Below are positions 34,321 through 45,800 of a DNA stretch of 64,000 bases, in pieces. The DNA is from Forficula auricularia (Eukaryota; Arthropoda; Insecta; Dermaptera; Forficulidae): contig JALMQS010000085.1 of assembly GCA_024734495.1 (NCBI GenBank), positions 22,015,077 through 22,079,076 of the forward strand, in the 5' to 3' direction. Numbering within the stretch: the first letter of the stretch is position 1; each line of letters starts with the position of its first letter. The notes beneath the pieces were generated by a model. That model did not search any database, was not told the origin of the DNA, and worked only from the letters and a program-made list of their open reading frames with translations. A program made the position numbers and the translations under genes.

Positions 34321-34504
34321 GAAATATCAGTGAATGAAATTCAATCTGATATTCCCCTCTGTCTCCTCTTTCAGTGGCAGTAACAATAATTATTATATCT
34401 TATTAGTTGAATAAAAGATTTCACTGTCGATGGTAACAGAATTGTAATGTATTGTAGGATCCTGAAGAAGGGGGAATAGCATGAGAAGTCGTCGGTTTTA
34501 TGAA

Positions 34505-34740
34505 TAAAAAATAATTTTTAAGTAAAATCGAGACCGACTTCAAAGATTCGAAGGCATTGCATATAATAATACACTCAAAGGTATCAAATAATTATTATCT
34601 TATTTAGTTACAACTAAACGACGAAATATTATACATAGAAATTATTTTTTGAAATAGTGCCAAACATATGTCTTTTGAATCGTACTCGACGGATCTTACT
34701 TATACGTTTGGGAGTATGCTCGCATATAGCTCACGTAGTG
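34505..34740. repeat. Partial, decayed CGACTTC element (F6a)
   Basis: Starts AATAATTTTTAAG right after a hammerhead-related TTTTATGAATAAAA. Inner arm and centre (CTCGACGGATCTTACTT) are recognisable with many substitutions, and it ends near 34740. Confidence 0.6.
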
Positions 34741-35079
34741 GGTGGGGGTTATTAAGGGGCAAGTGGGGGGGGGGGCAATGTAACTTACGCAATAGGGAAA
34801 TTGAGCTTTATATTGTTACGTTAATCTTAGTTTAATCTGCTTCGTATTTATTAATGAAATTTGAATATTCGTGATAGACATGTGCACATCCCTTGAGAAT
34901 AAATCTTAAGTGATAGAAATTATTGTATGTAAGGAACGATAGACTCTCTCATTATTATTTTTAACCTAAAAATATTATATCTTATTTCATTTTCAGCAGA
35001 ATTATAATGTAGTAAAATCCTGAAGAAGGGGCGAATCACGCTTCCAGTCAATCACGTCGGTTTTATGAATAATAAAAAT

Positions 35080-35330
35080 AATTTTTAGAAAAAAATAGAA
35101 ACCGACTTCAAATAAATTAAGTGCAACTAAATATCAAAACTACACTAAAAGGTATAAATATAATTATTCATCTTATTTGAGTTACTAACTAAACGACGAA
35201 ATATTAACATGAAATTACTTTTTGAAGTCGGTGCCAAACATATAGCCTTTTATGAATCACCATCGACGGATCTTACTTAGTACGTTTGGCGGGTACGCTC
35301 AGCTTATAGGTATAGTTTGTTTATTTATAA
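35080..35330. repeat. Partial CGACTTC element (F6b)
   Basis: Starts AATAATTTTTAG, again directly after TTTTATGAATAATAAA. Inner arm, centre and GCTTATAGGTATAGTTTG are present, and the inverted half is missing. Confidence 0.6.
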
Positions 35331-36034
35331 AATATTTATTTAACAGCTTATTTATCTAAAATGATGATTTTTAATTAATGAGGAAATGTTAGTGAAAATC
35401 ATTAGACCCGCACACAGGTGTTTTTTTTTAAATCTCCAATCAATTGGGCATGTCTTAAATACCTACATTTTTATTTTATCTAAAATTATTTTCTTCACCG
35501 ATATCTAATCAAAAGTAACGGGATTCTTTTCTCTTTTTACTCTTGTGTTTTGGCGTTTCATTCCAAGTCGAGCAGCCAGAGGGTCAAGTGTTCATAAATA
35601 AATAAATACTTTATTGACTTCTCGCTCTCTCTGTGTCCGGTTTTGTGCATTTTTCTTGACTACTCGACTACTGCATTATGGAAAACTGTTCAAACCTTCA
35701 TCTACATAGAGCATAGACAAGGTAATAAACATCGAAATACAATTTTTAAAGCTTTTTAGATAATTTAATGATTCAAAAAAATAATCAAATAGTGTGCGCA
35801 CCACACGACTTTCACATCATAAAGTATACCGAGTAGAGAGGGTGAGTCAAATTAATTGATTTGGCTAAAGAGAGCACCTCTGTATTAATAAACTATTTAT
35901 TAGGGATTTCGGGTATTATCCAGGACATTCTTGTAATAATGTCTCCAATTATTAAAATAAATTGTTATTCAAATACTTAATATTTACCTTAATATGTAGT
36001 AAAAAATTTTTTGATCAATAATATATTTTTTACT
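35331..36034. other. No gene seen
   Basis: AT-rich non-coding DNA. Short stretches echo the flanks of other repeats (ATGATGATTTTTAATTAA at 24562 and 35360; GAGAGGGTGAGTCAAATTAA near 35836). No gene or bounded element was recognised. Confidence 0.35.
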
Positions 36035-36930
36035 TGACCATCAGGGTATGGTCAAGTATTGTAATCGTGCATGAAAAAGTGGTTTTTTCCTTCTTTTTTC
36101 AAAATATCTCAAAAACGGCTGAAACTATTTCGATTAAAAAAATTGAGCGAAACCATGGCATTTGGGTCTACAATAAAGCTCTAATAAGTGAACATCGAAA
36201 AAATTATATTTTTCGAGATAATAATTGTTTTGTCAAAATGTATGTTAGTTAGTTAGTTAGTCTGTGCTTTTCCAAATTTTTGTGGACGAGCTAGCTCAAA
36301 AACTAGTGTGAATATCGAAACCAAATTTCACACGTAGTTTTGGTCCATTGAGATTAAGAGCTGATTAGATTTTGGTGCATATCGACCCAAAATTAAGGGG
36401 GGTCAAGGGGGGTTAAAATTTAAAAATCTAGGTCGTTTGAGCAAACTCAACCAAATTTTGTATACATAATCAGTGGACTCCCAGAAGTCTAAAAATGCAA
36501 AAACTAACCGCCCGAAATGGGGGGAGGGTCAAAATATGAAAATCTTTGCCATTTACCAAACTCAACCAAATTTTGTATACATAATCAGTGGGACCCCAGA
36601 AGTCTAAAAATGCAAAAACTAACCGCCCGAAATGGGGGGGGGGGTTCAAAAATGAAAATCTTTGCCATTTACCAAACTCAACCAAATTTTGCATACATAA
36701 TCAGTGGGACCCCAAAAGTCTAAAAATGCAAAAACTAACCGCCCGAAATGGGGGGGTCAAAAAATTAAAATCTTTTCCATTTACCAAACTCAACCAAATT
36801 TTGTATACATAATCAGTGGGTCCTAGGAGTCTAACTAACCCCCCCCCCCCTACATGATTATAAATAATTTTATTAAATAATAAATATAAGTGAGGGGCCA
36901 GGTTGTAAAGCCAAGTCAAGTGGCTGGCCA
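36035..36930 (+). mobile_element. T2 element with ~115-bp internal tandem repeats
   Basis: Starts CATCAGGGTATGGTCAAGTA and ends GGGGCCAGGTTGTAAAGCC, a mutated right end. The internal unit anchored on CCAAATTTTGTATACATAAT begins at 36451, 36566, 36682 and 36794. The short open frames on both strands at 36470-36931 come from this repeat. Confidence 0.7.
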
Positions 36931-36954
36931 CATCAGAACACGTCAGCTTATTTC

Positions 36955-37310
36955 AATTCTTAATGAACCTTTGGCAATGAATAATAATAAATTTTACCTG
37001 AATCCGTTTTCGTGGTAATCAAGGAAGTTAAAAGAGGGAGGTTTCCCAATTCTCCCTTCTATTAGGCAAAAGGCTCAAAAGAGATTAAAATAGAGATAAG
37101 GGATTAGATGGAGTACCTACGTACAATTCAGGATATCCTTGTTTCTCTTGGTAGAAGAGAGAATACGAGAGAAGGAAGAGATCATCCAAATTCATCATTC
37201 CCTCATTGTTTGATAAAAGAATCAACAAACAACAATGGAAATAATATTTATTTAAACAATCAAGAATTTATATATATATATATATCCCTAATATAACATT
37301 TTTTAATTTC
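36955..37310 (-). repeat. Interspersed repeat R4, inverted
   Basis: Minus-strand copy of 9690-10020/22025-22330: GATATCCTTGTTTCTC, TTCCCTCATTGTTTGATAAA and AATGGAAATAATATTTATTT are recognisable. It ends in a TA repeat at about 37270-37284. Confidence 0.7.
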
Positions 37311-37517
37311 ACTTTTCAAAGAATATACCTAGGTACTTAAAAGTAACTTTGTAATTGAAATACAATTCTTAAATTTAACTAGATTATTTCATTAGAAATT
37401 CTAACTTTTCAGGAGAAATTATAGATAATAGCTTTTGGAAATCTTTCAACTGTCAATATTATTTTTGGTTAAGTGGAACAATTTTGACAAGTAATATATA
37501 ATTCATTTACTTTTTAA

Positions 37518-37735
37518 TTAATTTAGTTTTGATTGTAATTTGGAAATAGTATATAGTTGAGAAAGAATGAGGTGTTAAATTTTTAATTTTTGTTAATTAA
37601 TAGATCTATTATTGTGGAATTTCTAATGTCCTGCAATAATAGATCTATTAATTAACAAAAATTAAAAAACTTAACACTCTTAACCTCATTCTTTCTCAAC
37701 TATATACTATTTCCCAAATTACAATCAAAACTAAA
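37518..37735. repeat. 218-bp palindrome
   Basis: Arms of about 100 bp: AATTTAGTTTTGATTGTAAT at 37520 and its complement ending at 37735, with AATAGATCTATTA near the centre. There is a short unpaired loop (about 37618-37634). No coding; MITE-like foldback. Confidence 0.75.
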
Positions 37736-38173
37736 TTCAAACCACGCGCCCTCAGCCTTCTAAAATAAATGACATACTGATATTTGAGATAACCACAAAA
37801 TTGTTGTATATTGTAATTTATCTCTATTATGTTTTATTTTAATCTTTATCTCTATATGTGATTTATGCTTATTTGTACATTGATATTTATAATTAATTTT
37901 GTGTCTATGACTTAAATTTGTAATTTTATTTTCTAATTTAATTCTAAAAAGACTTTATATTTATACTTGTAATTTTTATTTAAATTAATATTCATATTTA
38001 CTTAGATTTCTTATATTTATATTTATATATTTTTATATTTAAAAAAAGAAAAATCTTTGTAAAACAATTTTTTTAATTTTAATTTTATTGATGTTTTTCT
38101 TTTGTTATATTGGTACATATGATTTAGATGTTAAAAATTGTGATCACTCGTTCAATTATTATTAGTTTTAACT

Positions 38174-38221
38174 TGTAAACTCCTGATGATAGACTAATAA
38201 TCCGAAATATATTGAGTTTGT
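38174..38221 (+). ncRNA. Hammerhead-like ribozyme motif (AU type, second copy)
   Basis: Core CUGAUGA at 38183-38189, GAAA at 38204-38207, palindrome AUAUAU, then U. Stem I is the longest in the window (UGUAAACUC with GAGUUUGU, including G-U pairs). Stem II has lost its pairing (AGA against UCC), so activity is unlikely. Confidence 0.4.
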
Positions 38222-38399
38222 ATAAACCTCTTTGAGTTTTATTTCATTCACTGTGAAACTACACACCCTTTATTTTATTAATTAATATCTAACAGTAAAC
38301 AATTAAACAAACAGAAATTTCCTGCTTTTAGCCTTACTAAACTCCTTAATGAGTGTACTATAATTAAGCTTTGATGCTATGTCTGCTTCAATAGAAAAA

Positions 38400-38508
38400 C
38401 GTCGGCCTCCCTGATGTAGTGGTCAGCATGTCCTTTCCCTTACTACGTTTAAAAATGGTTATTTCCTTCTAAAAAAGTGGAGATATGATAAGTGAAAGTC
38501 CTGTGTTC
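38400..38508 (+). repeat. tRNA-derived SINE fragment at the hAT insertion site
   Basis: GGCCTCCCTGATGTAGTGG then TCAGCATGTCC resembles a tRNA A-box region, and GTCCTGTGTTCATATAG resembles a degenerate B-box. The hAT element at 38517 is inserted immediately after it. Confidence 0.4.
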
Positions 38509-38842
38509 ATATAGAGCAAGGGTTCCCAACCTTTTTCCACCTGCGTACCACTTGACTTTTTGAGAAATTTTGGCGTACCACCAGACCTAAATATTTTAAT
38601 AAACGTATAATATTTACTCTTCTAAAAGTGTTCAAAGGCTTTTTGAATTAAATTCCTGAGAAAACTTCATATTTAATGGTTAGATATTTGTTTATTTATA
38701 ACATGCTTATAATAAAGGAGAAATAAAATGGTATTAATTTACAGTTTTATTTATTACCCATAGGTCTAAAAACATACAAATAAAAAATTAGTACAAACTC
38801 AGCAAAAAATTAATCATCATACAAAATATACTTTTATAGTAT

Positions 38843-40294
38843 TTAGTGCGAAACTTGTTGTTGTTTGCCAGTGATTAAAATATCAACATTAGGAGTAATG
38901 GAACTTATCTTCACTCTTAAATCCTCTTCAACACTTATTCTTCTTATATGTTTATTTTTAACCGACTTCAAAAAAGGAGGAGGTTCTCTATTCGATTGAA
39001 TTTTTTTTTTTTTTTTTTTTTGTGCCTATGTTACCTCATATCTCCGCCAATTCTCAACCGATTTTGAAAATTTTTTATGCATTGGGTCCAGTCTAGCTTC
39101 CGATTGGTCCCATTTTTTTTCGTATTTTTTTCATAGGTATTAGACCTTTTTTATTAGGTTTGTTTAGACCTAACCTCTTTGTTTATGAACCGATTTCGAT
39201 GGTTCTTTTTTTATCCGAAAGGGGATGTCTTAGGGATGGTGTCATATTAATTTGGTCAAGTTCTGATGATATGATCACTATTAATAACATCACTAAAAGA
39301 GAAAATAAAAATAATTTTTAAGAAAAAATAAAAACCGACTTCAAAAAATTAAATGCAACAAATAAAATACACTAAAAGGTATAAAATAATTATTATCTTA
39401 TTTAGTTACAACTAAACGACGAAATATTAACATGAAATTACTTTTTGAAGTTGGTGCCAAACATATACCTTTTATGAATCGCACTCGACGGATCTTACTT
39501 AGTACGTTTGGAGGGTATGCTCGCTTATAGGTATAGTTAGTTTGGCACCGACTTCAAAAAGTAATTTCATGTTAATATTTCGTCGTTTAGTTGTAACTAA
39601 ATAAGATAATAATTATTTTATACCTTTTAGTGTATTTTATTTGTTGCATTTAATTTTTTGAAGTCGGTTTTTATTTTTTTCTTAAAAATTATTTTTATTT
39701 ATGCACAAGAGTTCAGAAAATCCACTCTCGTAACAAATGGCATCAAAAATAGCAGAGCTTGCCGGAAGATCAAAGGGTACTCGGTTTTACATCCGATCCA
39801 GAAGTTAATTAAAGATTTCTCTTTAAAATAATCTTTGATGGAAGTATCTTCTGTAAGATCGATAAAACTTTCTTTTAATTCCAATTCATTTGGTGAGGCT
39901 CCCGAAAAAGGTTTTCTGATCCAGACTACTTTTGAATAATCTTCAGAGAAATACTTCTTAAAGCTTTTTTGAAGGCCTTCCAAATGAACAATGATATCTG
40001 CAACCACATCCGGTTTTGGAGATATTTCATTTTCTTCAAAAAATGATGAGTGGGAAATGTAAATAAATTCTCCTCCTGTATTTGTGAACAAAACAGGATT
40101 AACTTTCTCTTGAAGGAGTTTGTTTTGTCACTGGCTGTGAAGGCTGTTGTGTTTGGTCCCTGAAGTCCCAAGTTCAGTGTGTTGAGTTTGTCAAAAATGT
40201 TGGCCAATCTTGACAGCCATTGTTCATCAACAAACAATTTTTTCATGTCATGATTTTTTCCACTTAAAAACATAAACGCACTCACGCGTACCAC
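38843..40294 (-). pseudogene. hAT transposase remnant (ZBED5/SCAND3-like)
   Basis: Minus strand, in order. From 40294: LFVDEQWLSRLANIFDKLN, LNLGLQGPNTTAFTASDK, FKRKLILF. After a frameshift near 40090: ADIIVHLEGLQKSFKKYF, VVWIRKPF, LTEDTSIKDYF, INFWIGCKTEYPLIFRQAL, LFLMPFVT. This is the region before and into the hAT C-terminal dimerisation domain of Buster-type elements and their domesticated relatives ZBED5 and SCAND3. After the inserted element the C-terminus resumes at about 38949 as RRISVEEDLRVKISSITP with a stop at 38843. The N-terminal BED finger and catalytic core are absent because the right TIR lies only ~40 bp ahead. Dead remnant. Confidence 0.85.
38955..39697. mobile_element. CGACTTC element nested in hAT (F7)
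   Basis: Outer arm first (TTTTTAACCGACTTCAAAAA), then spacer, inner arm, centre, inverted inner arm, and the end CTTAAAAATTATTTTTA. It is the inverse of F2 and F5 and interrupts the transposase reading order. A 5-bp duplication (TTTAT on both sides) is possible but lies in low-complexity sequence. Confidence 0.75.
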
Positions 40295-40747
40295 CTGAAA
40301 CGTTCCCGCGTACCACCGGTTGGGAACCTCTGATATAGAGCATAAATAGAATTATTATTGAATTTGAGAGTGTTGTGTATATGCGTTCGCTTTGATAAGC
40401 AACATGTCTGAATAAGTAACTAACTACATAGTAGGTATTTGGACGTATTCTGCATATTGATCGGATTACAAATCTCGATCATTAATTCCATTCGCATTTA
40501 GGAAAATTATCCAGATTATCCAGGGCTTGGTTGCCTCTTTGACTGGATATTCCAGCACCAGCTGCTTTCGTTAATTAATTCCCCCCCCTTGCCCGCCCTC
40601 TAATTAATTCAATCCTCATTTAGTAGTCACTATAACAAAACTAATAGGTATAATTGAAAATATTTAGTTTGACGAGATTAGCAGAGTTAATGATTAATCA
40701 TAAGGGGAAATCAATGAGTGTGTCCTCTGCTTGATGCATATTAACAT

Positions 40748-41830
40748 ATCTGGCCACCGAGCGATGGTCGGTAACTTTTTGATTCAGTTAAAAGCTATAA
40801 ATTAATACCTGACCCCCTCAAATAGTAAAATAGCTGTATAATTTTAGGTTATATAACTGTTATGTTGTGTTGCTGTTTTATAAGTGCTCCTCAGTTATTA
40901 ATAACGCTTATAAAACATCAACACAACATAACAGTTATATAACCTAAAATTATACAGCTATTTTGCTAGTAGGGCCACCACTTACCCCCAACCACCACTT
41001 CACCTCACCTACCCTCGTCCCCTCACCCAGTTTATGTCTATATAGGTATAGCTATATAAATAAATACCGTATAATTAATTTTTTTAATTAAATAACAATT
41101 TTTGAGTTCATCAATTAAATTGGCAAATTCTAATATATTTGTGGGATTTAAAACTCGATTTTTAATCAATTAAATTGTCTAACTTTTTAATTTATAATTA
41201 TAATTATTATGATCTATTAGTGGAATTTAAAATTGAAAAACCAATTAATTATTAAAAGGAAATTGAATAAAAGAAATATACATTTTTATCGAGACAACCA
41301 CCTGTGAATAATTATTTCAATTAACAAAAAACCCATCAAAAACAACTTAGCCGAAGATGAGACCGTGATAGATTGAATGTCCAACACAAAACCCTCCTAA
41401 CCCATGAATTTTATCTAAATCGTTAGAGCCGTTTTCGAGAAACCGACCGGATATAATATATAGTACCTGATACACGGTTTGTTATGATTTAGACACCTGT
41501 TAATTAAAAACAAACAAAAAATTCCTAATTTTAATATGTATAATGTATTAATATTTGCTATAACCTATTAGTGGGTTTTAAAATTAAAAAAAAAACAATT
41601 AATAAATAAAAGATAATTAAAAAAAATGTAAACAAAATTTTATTATTTTATTATTTTCATCTATCAATAATTACTTTAATTAAGAAAAGATCAATCAAGA
41701 TGTAAATTTATCGAGGTCCAGACCTAGCCAGATCGTTTTCTCATCCTCAAAACTTTATAATAGAATTTGTTTCATCAAAATCGGTAGAGCCGTTTTCAAA
41801 ATAGAACTACCAACAAATACAACTTAGCCG
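40748..41830 (-). mobile_element. Helitron-like repeats, two abutting partial copies
   Basis: The first copy starts CTGGCCACCGAGCGATGGTCGG (first 20 nt shown in part; imperfect hairpin) and runs to CGGATATAATATATAGTACC at about 41450. The second starts GTACCTGATACACGG and runs to AAATCGGTAGAGCCGTTTTC near 41790. The second contains the uninterrupted AAACAAACAAAAAATTCC junction used to define the 18406 insertion. Non-coding. Confidence 0.5.
40828..40966. repeat. 139-bp near-perfect foldback MITE
   Basis: Arms AAAATAGCTGTATAATTTTA at 40828 and its complement ending at 40966. The loop is about 20 nt (40889-40908), with only one or two mismatches across the arms. It lies inside the Helitron-like repeat starting at 40748. 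Confidence 0.8.
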
Positions 41831-41870
41831 ATAGATGAGATCCGTGATAGATGTGAATGTCCAACGCGAT

Positions 41871-42200
41871 CGACCCATCCTAACCCACTGAACGTATCGA
41901 AACCATATTCACACCATATGTTTGCTTAGTGCTGGGGATGGTTTATCTAAATTTTGAGCCAAATCGGTTTGATTTTATTTTTATTTTTATATTTAATTGA
42001 TTGACAGATAAGATCTATAGAAATAGAGCCTCTAAAAGGGCCAAGCAAACAATACATTATCCCTGCCCTGAAAGGTCAGGTCTTAAACAATGAAACCCCT
42101 CTTAACAAAAGAAAGGGGAATTCAGGTACTCAGAAACTTTTTTTTTTAAGATAATAAAATCTATATAGAAAATTTTGAACTTTGACACATTTATGATTTG
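41871..42200 (+). mobile_element. Helitron-like repeat H2, copy without 5' end
   Basis: Contains CACTGAACGTATCGAAACCA, TTTGAGCCAAATCGGTTTGA and CCCTGCCCTGAAAGGTCAGG, shared with 43048-43380, 47945-48190 and 48288-48420. No coding capacity. Confidence 0.6.
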
Positions 42201-42544
42201 GGTGGGGGGGGGATATGTTCTTTAAAAATAAATTATTGAATGAATGTCAGCTACTCAAGAAATTGTGGCCCCAATAGGTGGCGCTGCGGTCGATATAAAT
42301 ATATCTGTAAATACATTTAATTTACTAATTAATATATAAAGTTTGAATTTATAAGTAAAGAAAATTAAAAAATTTTAAAAATATAAAATTCTAGGTATGT
42401 TTCATACACCATTCTCTCTTAAGAAAAGAATGTGATTATTTTATTGTTATTAGTTGGCTAACCTGAGCCTGTCGGGAAGAAACATTCTAAATCTTAATCA
42501 ATGTTTCTTATTATAAATACATTTCTCAGTATCCCAGTGCATTC

Positions 42545-42895
42545 AAACCATTTTTTTAATGAAATGTTCTATATTGCATTATTTAGTTAATTGAATTTTA
42601 AATTAAGGATTTTTCTTTTAAAAGTTTTATTTCTATGAAATTTTTAAAAATAAGTTACAACAAACCATTTTTATAAGGTAATGTTCTATGTTGCATTATT
42701 TAGTTAATTGAATTTTAAATTAAGGATTTTTCTTTTAAAAAGTTTTATTTCTATGAAATTTTTAAAAATAATTTACAACAAACCATTTTTATGAGGTAAT
42801 GTTCTATGTTACATTATTTAGTTAATTGAATTTTAAATTGAGGATTTTTCTTTTAAAAAGTTTTATATTTCTATGAAATTTTTTCAAAAAGTTCA
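42545..42895. repeat. Three tandem ~118-bp repeats
   Basis: The unit begins AAACCATTTTT at 42545, 42662 and 42780, and includes TTAGTTAATTGAATTTTAAA and GGATTTTTCTTTTAAAA. It is highly similar between copies, non-coding and AT-rich. The sequence just before it (ATTTCTCAGTATCCCAGTGC, about 42520) recurs before the Helitron helicase remnant at about 48760. Confidence 0.85.
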
Positions 42896-43047
42896 TTAAA
42901 AACGAAAAAAATGATCCCTGTTAAGTTGCAATATCTTTGTTCTTATCAATTAATCATATCAATCTATTAGAATATACTTTTTTTTTTTTTTTTTTATTCA
43001 GTCTTACACTTTCTTTTAATTCAAAAGTTTTATCCAATGAATAATCT

Positions 43048-43380
43048 ATATATATAAAATCCTTTGTGTGTATGTACGCGATCGACCCACGCCTAAACCA
43101 CTGAACGTATCGAAACCATATTCACACCATATATTTGCTTAATGCTCGCGATGGTTTATCTAAATTTTGAGCCAAATCGGTTTGATTTTATTTTTTATTT
43201 TTTTATTTAATTGATTGACAGATAATATCTATAGAAATAGAGCTTCTAAAATGGCCAAGCAAACAATACATTATCCCTGCCCTGAAAGGTCAGGTCTTAA
43301 ACAATGAAACCCCTCTTAACAAAAGAAAGGGGAATACAGGTAGTCAGGTCAAAATTTCAGAAACTTTTTTTTTTATTTAT
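43048..43380 (+). mobile_element. Helitron-like repeat H2 with 5' TC end
   Basis: Starts TCTATATATATAAAATCC after an A, the form expected of a Helitron 5' end (TC, inserted between A and T). It then runs through CGATCGACCCACGCC and the shared H2 body. It is cut off by the GC-rich repeat at 43388. Confidence 0.55.
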
Positions 43381-43387
43381 CTATCTA

Positions 43388-43873
43388 TGTAAATGGGCGG
43401 GCGGTGCACCAGCCCTTAGATATATGGCCAATTAGCCCGGTTATTTTCCGTTATTGGTCAGGGGCTAATTTGTTTGAATAGATGATATATATAGATCCGC
43501 TGACCAGGGAAATAACCGGGCGGCTCAGCCAGCGAGGAAGGAAAAGGAGAGGTAGCAGCGAGGCGTTGGCAAGCGGGCCGACGCCGGGGACTTGGGTCGT
43601 AGCCTCCGGGCGGGAAGGGTGTGGGGGCGCTAGAGGGTGGCGAAGGGCAGATAGGGGTTGCAGGGGGCTGATTGGCCCTGTGACAATTAGGGGGGCTGAT
43701 TAGCCAGGTGATAATTAGGGGGCTAAGTAGCCAGGCGATAATAAGGGGGTGCTGATTAGCCCGGCGACAATTAGGGGGCTGATTGGCCAGGTGATAGTGG
43801 GGCTATAGCCAGGGCGATAATAAGGGGTGCTGATTGGCCCGGTGACAATTAGGGGGCTGATTACCCAGGTGAT
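43388..43873 (+). repeat. GC-rich repeat G1, copy 1 (possible LTR) with minisatellite
   Basis: Starts TGTAAATGGGCGGGCGGTGC and is nearly identical to 46583-47083. The second half is a minisatellite of ~28-30-bp subunits (GGGGGCTGATTAGCC, GGGGGCTAAGTAGCC, GGGGGTGCTGATTAGCC) in a repeating order of three. Open frames across it on both strands come from the repeat. Its GC content is strikingly unlike the surroundings. Confidence 0.8.
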
Positions 43874-43947
43874 GGGACTGCCGCTGAGAAACCGACCGGA
43901 TATAATATATAGTACCTGATACACGGTTTGTTACGATTCTAGACACC

Positions 43948-44108
43948 TAACCATTCGGCCCTACAGGATTGCTTATCTAACTATAAGAGGGATAGCAATA
44001 CATAGGGCGTCCTAATACTTAGGTATGCACAATGAAATAATCAATAATATAATTCGGAACCAAATGGGTTGTCAATATATATTGGTTGCTTAATTAGATA
44101 AGCATAGT
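43948..44108. mobile_element. ~160-bp MITE (TAACYAT ends), copy 1
   Basis: Starts TAACCATTCGGCCCTA and ends AGATAAGCATAGTTA. The ends share the inverted word TAACYAT, with GCTTATCTAA-type subterminal repeats. It interrupts the H1 sequence between GACACC and TTAATTAAAAAC. The second copy is at 47407-47564. Confidence 0.65.
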
Positions 44109-45800
44109 TAATTAAAAACAAACAAAAAATTCCTAATTTTAATATGTATAATGTATTAATATTTGCTATAACCTATTAGTGGGCTTTTTTAAAATTTGCA
44201 CAAAAAACAATTAAATTAAATGATTAATTTAAAAAAATGTAAACAAAATTTTTATTATTTTTTTATTTTTCATCTATCAATAATTACTTTAATTAAGAGA
44301 ATTGAATAAAGGGGGAATTTTTGAGTCATTTTGTTGGGTAAATTTTTTTTTAATATTGTATTTCTTTTATTTAGGTTTAGCCGAATTTTTTTGTCTTGAG
44401 TTGTTGCTTGTCATTTGTATTTTTTAATAATTACGTTACTAGAGTTAAATTTTCTTTGGGGTCTTGGATAAAGTTTTTTTGTTGAAGGAATTAAAGTAAT
44501 GCTCGGGAACGGAAGTGGGATAGGAGGAAATTTGCAATTTAATTTTTTTTGTGTGTCTCAACGAAATTAGAGTTTTGTTCCCTTTCGCCCTTAGCACCTG
44601 GAACAGGTCGATTTTGTTAATTTTTTTCTACAGGGTCATGTTAATTCAATTCCACATGGCATAAATATAATTATTTTCTTGATCATCGTGGTGTAATCGG
44701 GGAATTGCTGACATAGCTACTAGACACACAGGCGCCGGCTGGTTTTTAGCGAGAGAAATATCGCTCCGGCCAAGAGAGTGCAAGTGAGATAGAGAGAGAG
44801 GCCACGCTCGCACGGGGAAGTGTGGGTGGGCCGGCGTCAGGGCAATGTGTGTGTGCTCAGCTGGCAGTTGACGGCGTTTGAATTACCAAATGATCAAATT
44901 AACAGTAATTTATGATTGAAGTATGAGCAAATGAAATTTTTAGGAAAATTTATAATAAGGGGTTAGAAAACAATATGAATCACAAATACTGATATTTAAT
45001 TGGGTGGATAGGACCTTAATTAGGACATTTTACTTAGTTAACAGAGTATCGAAAATCCTGAGTCACTTTTTTTTTGAAGGAGGCTTCGAGCCATTTTCGA
45101 TGAAAATTCTGAGACAGTTTTTGAGGGAAGAATTTCGAGTTATTTTTTTTGGGAAAAATCCCGAGACTGTTTCCAATGGACTGAGAGGGAAATAATTAAG
45201 TGATAGTTACGAGGGGTTTTGGGGGCAGCACGGGCTGGTCAAATTATTTGGAGAGATTTTGAGGTCGCGTCTATCCCTTAAACGAATGGAAAATTAATTT
45301 GAAGAGTTATGAAAAGCTCGAGTATAAAATGCGTACAAATTCAATGAATAGTCATGATGTTTCTGATAGTTCATTTTCGTTCAATTTCGTTTATTTTTAT
45401 AAATGAAATTTTACTATTTGTACGTATCCAATAGTGTACAATTAATTTTCCATTCCGGTGTCTATTATCATACTGCCGAATCGGGGGTAAAATAAACAGG
45501 GACATAAATTTTGTTTCGGGGACTGAGCCGAAGGTCGGGACAAATGGTCGCCTTAATAACCATGTAGAGGGATCTTGTGACAGTTCATTGAACGATTAGA
45601 GGATTAATTTTGAAGGGTCATGAAAGGCTCGATTGTAAATCATTTGTGGAATTCTGTTTATTTTCATAAATAGAATTGTACTCTTTGTACGTGGGTAATT
45701 ATGTCAAAGCGATTTCATAAGTAGGAACTCTAGATTTTAAGTATCTTAACATTTTTTATATATAGTAAATATATAGTAACTATAAAGTTATATGACTGGT
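44109..45800. other. Unassigned stretch between the two G1 repeats
   Basis: Starts with a remnant of H1 (to about 44300). It then has unrecognised, partly G-rich sequence. A GC-rich patch at about 44725-44875 contains GAGATAGAGAGAGAGG. A loose repetition of GAGTCACTTTTT/GAGACAGTTTTTG/GAGACTGTTTCC phrases lies at 45058-45175. Two partly similar blocks lie at about 45300-45430 and 45600-45690 (ATTTTTATAAATGAAATTTT-like words). No gene recognised. Confidence 0.35.

Larger units (their letters stand above)
38517..40332. mobile_element. hAT transposon copy with 8-bp target duplication
   Basis: Left end CAAGGGTTCCCAACC and right end (reverse complement) CAGAGGTTCCCAACC match at 13 of 15 positions. 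Both are flanked by the perfect 8-bp direct repeat ATATAGAG (38509-38516 and 40333-40340), the hallmark of hAT insertion. Subterminal GCGTACCAC words occur at both ends. The interior has only the C-terminal part of a transposase and a nested CGACTTC element, so this copy is internally deleted and non-autonomous. Confidence 0.9.

Noticed and set aside
39926..40294. A host zinc-finger BED gene (ZBED5-like)
   Set aside because: Flanking TIRs and an 8-bp target duplication, a frameshift and a nested insertion show a dead hAT transposon copy.
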